DNA from: Phycicoccus sp.
GTDB lineage: Bacteria; Actinomycetota; Actinomycetes; Actinomycetales; Dermatophilaceae
DNA: 43,728 nt
Reading direction: 5' to 3'
Assembly: GCA_017993715.1 (NCBI GenBank)
Contig: JAGOME010000037.1
Location: forward strand, 1 to 43,728
This document shows positions 42,045 through 43,728 of the stretch, piece by piece (position 1 is the stretch's first letter; each line of letters begins with the position of its first letter). The notes beneath the pieces were generated by a model that did no database searches, was not told where the DNA came from, and worked only from the letters and a program-made list of their open reading frames with translations. The position numbers and the translations under genes were made by a program.

Positions 42045-43298
42045 TTGACGACCATCGCTGCCACTGCCCCACCACCTCCGCAGGCCACCGGCCCGCGGGT
42101 TGTTCTGGTCACCGGCAAAGGCGGGGTCGGCAAGTCGACGACCGCCGCGGCCTTGGCCGTGGATTCCGCCCGGAGCGGCCAGCGCACCCTGCTGATGTCG
42201 ACCGACGCGGCGCACAGCGTCGGCGACGTTCTGGCCACACCCGTCGTGACCTCCGCGCACTTCGCTGACACGGTCGTCGTCGACGGTCTGCTGGAGGCCC
42301 AAGCCGTCGGCGCCCGCACCGAAGTCGGCGCGGACTGGGGAGTAATCCAGGGCTGGCTTTTGACCATCCTTGCGGGGCTGGACGTCGATCCGGTCGTTGC
42401 CGACGAGCTGACCGCTCTTCCGGGCGCCGAGGACATCGCCGCCCTGCTGGCCCTCGCGGCGCACGTCGAGCAGGGCCACTACGACGTCATCGTCGTCGAC
42501 TGCGCCCCCACGGCCGAGACACTGCGCCTCCTGGCATTGCCGGAGTTGCTCGCCTGGCACCTGGAGCGGTTGTTGCCGGCGCAGCGGCGCCTGCTCACGG
42601 TGCTGCGGCCAGCCGCGGTCCAGGCGGCCGGCGTGGCTCCCCCCTCGGCAGAGGTCCTAGCGGTCATCCAGGAGTGGCGCACGCGAATGACCTCCGTCCG
42701 GGACATCCTCACCTCACCTCAGACCAGCGTGCGCATCGTCCTCACCCCCGAACGCATGGTGCTCGCCGAGGCGCGCCGACTGCACACCTCCTTGGCCCTG
42801 CACGGGTATGCCGTCGACGGGATCGTCGTCAACCGGATCTTCCCGAATGACGGTGACGCCTGGCGCGCCGCCTGGAGCCAGGCTCAGCACGACGGCATGC
42901 AGCACGTGCTCGCGTCCTTCCCGGATCTGCCCGTGACGGCGGTCCCGTATGCCGCCGCCGAGCCCATCGGCATGGCCGCCCTTGCGAGCCTGTGGGCCGA
43001 TCGGACCCTGGTCGCCGGCGCCCACCATGACCTGCTGGAGCCGGTCCCGCACCACAATCTGCGGGTGCATGCCGACGGGGACGATTTCGTCCTGCGCCTG
43101 GCCGTGCCCCACACCCGATCGCCCGACGTCGGTGTCGTGCGCCGTGACGACGATCTCGTGGTCTCAGTGGGCATGGACCGGCGAGTGCTGGCGCTGCCAT
43201 CCGTGCTGCGTCGGTGCACGGTCCAGACGGCGTCCGTCGGGCATGGCGAGCTCAAAGTCAGATTCGTCCGCAATGCGCAGGAGTGGCCCCGTGGCTGA
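42045..43298 (+). CDS. ArsA-like ATPase (GET3/ArsA family)
   Basis: A 417-residue single-domain P-loop ATPase of the ArsA/Get3 type. The deviant Walker A is GKGGVGKST at residues 24-32; switch I-like STDAAHSVGDVL and Walker B-like VIVVDCAPTAETLRLL follow. The C-terminal part ends in a beta-rich tail found in actinobacterial members. Arsenite transport is unlikely, since no arsB or arsR lies nearby; membrane-protein or lipid-related roles are possible. The start is TTG 42045; no ATG or GTG lies between the SRPBCC stop and the Walker motif in this frame, so a TTG start is required. Its stop overlaps the next start by 8 bp. Confidence 0.88.
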   Translation: MTTIAATAPPPPQATGPRVVLVTGKGGVGKSTTAAALAVDSARSGQRTLLMSTDAAHSVGDVLATPVVTSAHFADTVVVDGLLEAQAVGARTEVGADWGVIQGWLLTILAGLDVDPVVADELTALPGAEDIAALLALAAHVEQGHYDVIVVDCAPTAETLRLLALPELLAWHLERLLPAQRRLLTVLRPAAVQAAGVAPPSAEVLAVIQEWRTRMTSVRDILTSPQTSVRIVLTPERMVLAEARRLHTSLALHGYAVDGIVVNRIFPNDGDAWRAAWSQAQHDGMQHVLASFPDLPVTAVPYAAAEPIGMAALASLWADRTLVAGAHHDLLEPVPHHNLRVHADGDDFVLRLAVPHTRSPDVGVVRRDDDLVVSVGMDRRVLALPSVLRRCTVQTASVGHGELKVRFVRNAQEWPRG

Positions 43299-43728
43299 CA
43301 TGGATCCCGAACCCGCTGAGCAGTCGCCACCCTCGGCGGCTCGGTCTGACGCGTCGCCTCCCAGCCTGGATGCGGCCGTGGGCTCGGTCGCCCAGGAAGC
43401 CGCGCTGTTCCTGCGCGCCCTACGGGAGCACGGGGACCCCACCGGCCGGGCCAGCGACGAGCCACCGCCCGACGACACGCCAGGTGCCGCGCCCACACCT
43501 GCGGCGGGCGCCCAGGATGGCGAGCAGCCTGCCGTTCACCCGCCGGGCTCTACCTGCACCTGGTGCCCACTGTGCCGCACGGTCGATCTGGTCCGCACCA
43601 TGAGTCCGGAGACTCTCGAACGCCTCGCCGACCTTGCCGCAGTCGCGGCAACGGCCGTCGCTGAGTTGGCGGTCCAGGCTCGCCATGGCCAATCCGATGA
43701 CCGGACCCCGCCCCGACCACCCCAACCG
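43291..43728 (+). CDS. CxWCPxC-motif protein (DUF5304-like), truncated by window end
   Basis: An open frame of 146 codons running off the right edge. It starts at GTG 43291 inside the ArsA stop region (8-bp overlap). The N-terminal 90 residues are low-complexity Pro/Ala/Glu/Asp; a short helical segment VAQEAALFLRAL is near residue 37. A conserved-looking block follows: TCTWCPLCRTVDLVRTMSPE and then RLADLAAVAATAVAEL. Three Cys in CTWCPLC suggest metal binding. The equivalent Streptomyces gene next to the ArsA homologue and glkA (SCO2127) has been linked to glucose kinase control; equivalence here is inference from position and motif. Confidence 0.6.
   Translation, partial: MADMDPEPAEQSPPSAARSDASPPSLDAAVGSVAQEAALFLRALREHGDPTGRASDEPPPDDTPGAAPTPAAGAQDGEQPAVHPPGSTCTWCPLCRTVDLVRTMSPETLERLADLAAVAATAVAELAVQARHGQSDDRTPPRPPQP

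Noticed and set aside
42045-43298. Arsenic resistance operon
   Set aside because: The ArsA-like ATPase has no arsB, arsC or arsR neighbours; the context is the conserved SRPBCC/fadD15 cluster.

Overview
The window is chromosomal DNA from a high-GC actinobacterium, probably of the Intrasporangiaceae/Dermatophilaceae type; that family placement is inference. The G+C-rich codon use, the glnA-lipA-lipB-E2 block, the actinobacterial bc1-aa3 genes (diheme QcrC, three-TM Rieske QcrA, CtaF) and the AdoK-type adenosine kinase all point this way. The gene order largely follows, as I recall it, the Mycobacterium tuberculosis segment from glnA1 (Rv2220) to Rv2183c, with local insertions and losses. It is therefore mostly conserved core genome with small lineage-specific pieces. 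I see no IS element, prophage, CRISPR array, tRNA or rRNA.

Layout. 1-566: no recognisable gene, then the glnA terminator. 567-5178: glnA (with a clear GlnR box upstream), an RDD membrane protein, a DUF4191 membrane protein, lipA and lipB. 5228-8774: Gfo/Idh/MocA oxidoreductase, peptidase E-like hydrolase, membrane Ser/Thr kinase. 8850-13832: E2 acyltransferase with two lipoyl domains, leucyl aminopeptidase, GcvT-like protein, small protein. 13845-16727: DUF3043 protein, M20 peptidase, and a two-gene unit (small membrane protein plus HTH protein) behind two matching operators. 16743-19640: nadA, glycerate kinase, HesB/IscA protein. 19732-21266: PadR regulator with two paralogous membrane proteins. 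21323-24379: adenosine kinase, aat, tusA and a cysteine-desulfurase-like protein without a single lysine. 24473-34120: cytochrome aa3 oxidase and bc1 genes (ctaC-ctaD-ctaF; ctaE-qcrC-qcrA-qcrB), separated by an L,D-transpeptidase, a zincin and a DUF167 protein. 34251-37880: receiver-like protein, trpD, stand-alone Lrp/AsnC ligand domain, DnaQ/GIY-YIG fusion. 37892-38353: a 134-bp palindromic element and a four-cysteine small protein. 38292-43728: GT-C-like membrane protein, acyl-CoA synthetase, SRPBCC protein, ArsA-like ATPase and the start of a CxWCPxC protein.

Themes. LipA and LipB make the lipoyl cofactor carried by the E2 encoded just downstream. CtaC/D/E/F with QcrA/B/C would form the actinobacterial III-IV supercomplex. 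Many genes appear to be transcribed leaderless: a TANNNT hexamer lies 6-8 nt before the start codon at 16 genes, and CATAAT does so at ctaE. I used this to choose several starts. The heptamer GGCATWC (with its complement GWATGCC) occurs about 46 times by hand count, about four to five times a simple base-composition expectation.

The most unusual items are the lysine-free desulfurase-like protein paired with TusA, the 134-bp palindrome, the twin GTCAAG-N5-CTTGAC operators, and the GGCATWC enrichment.
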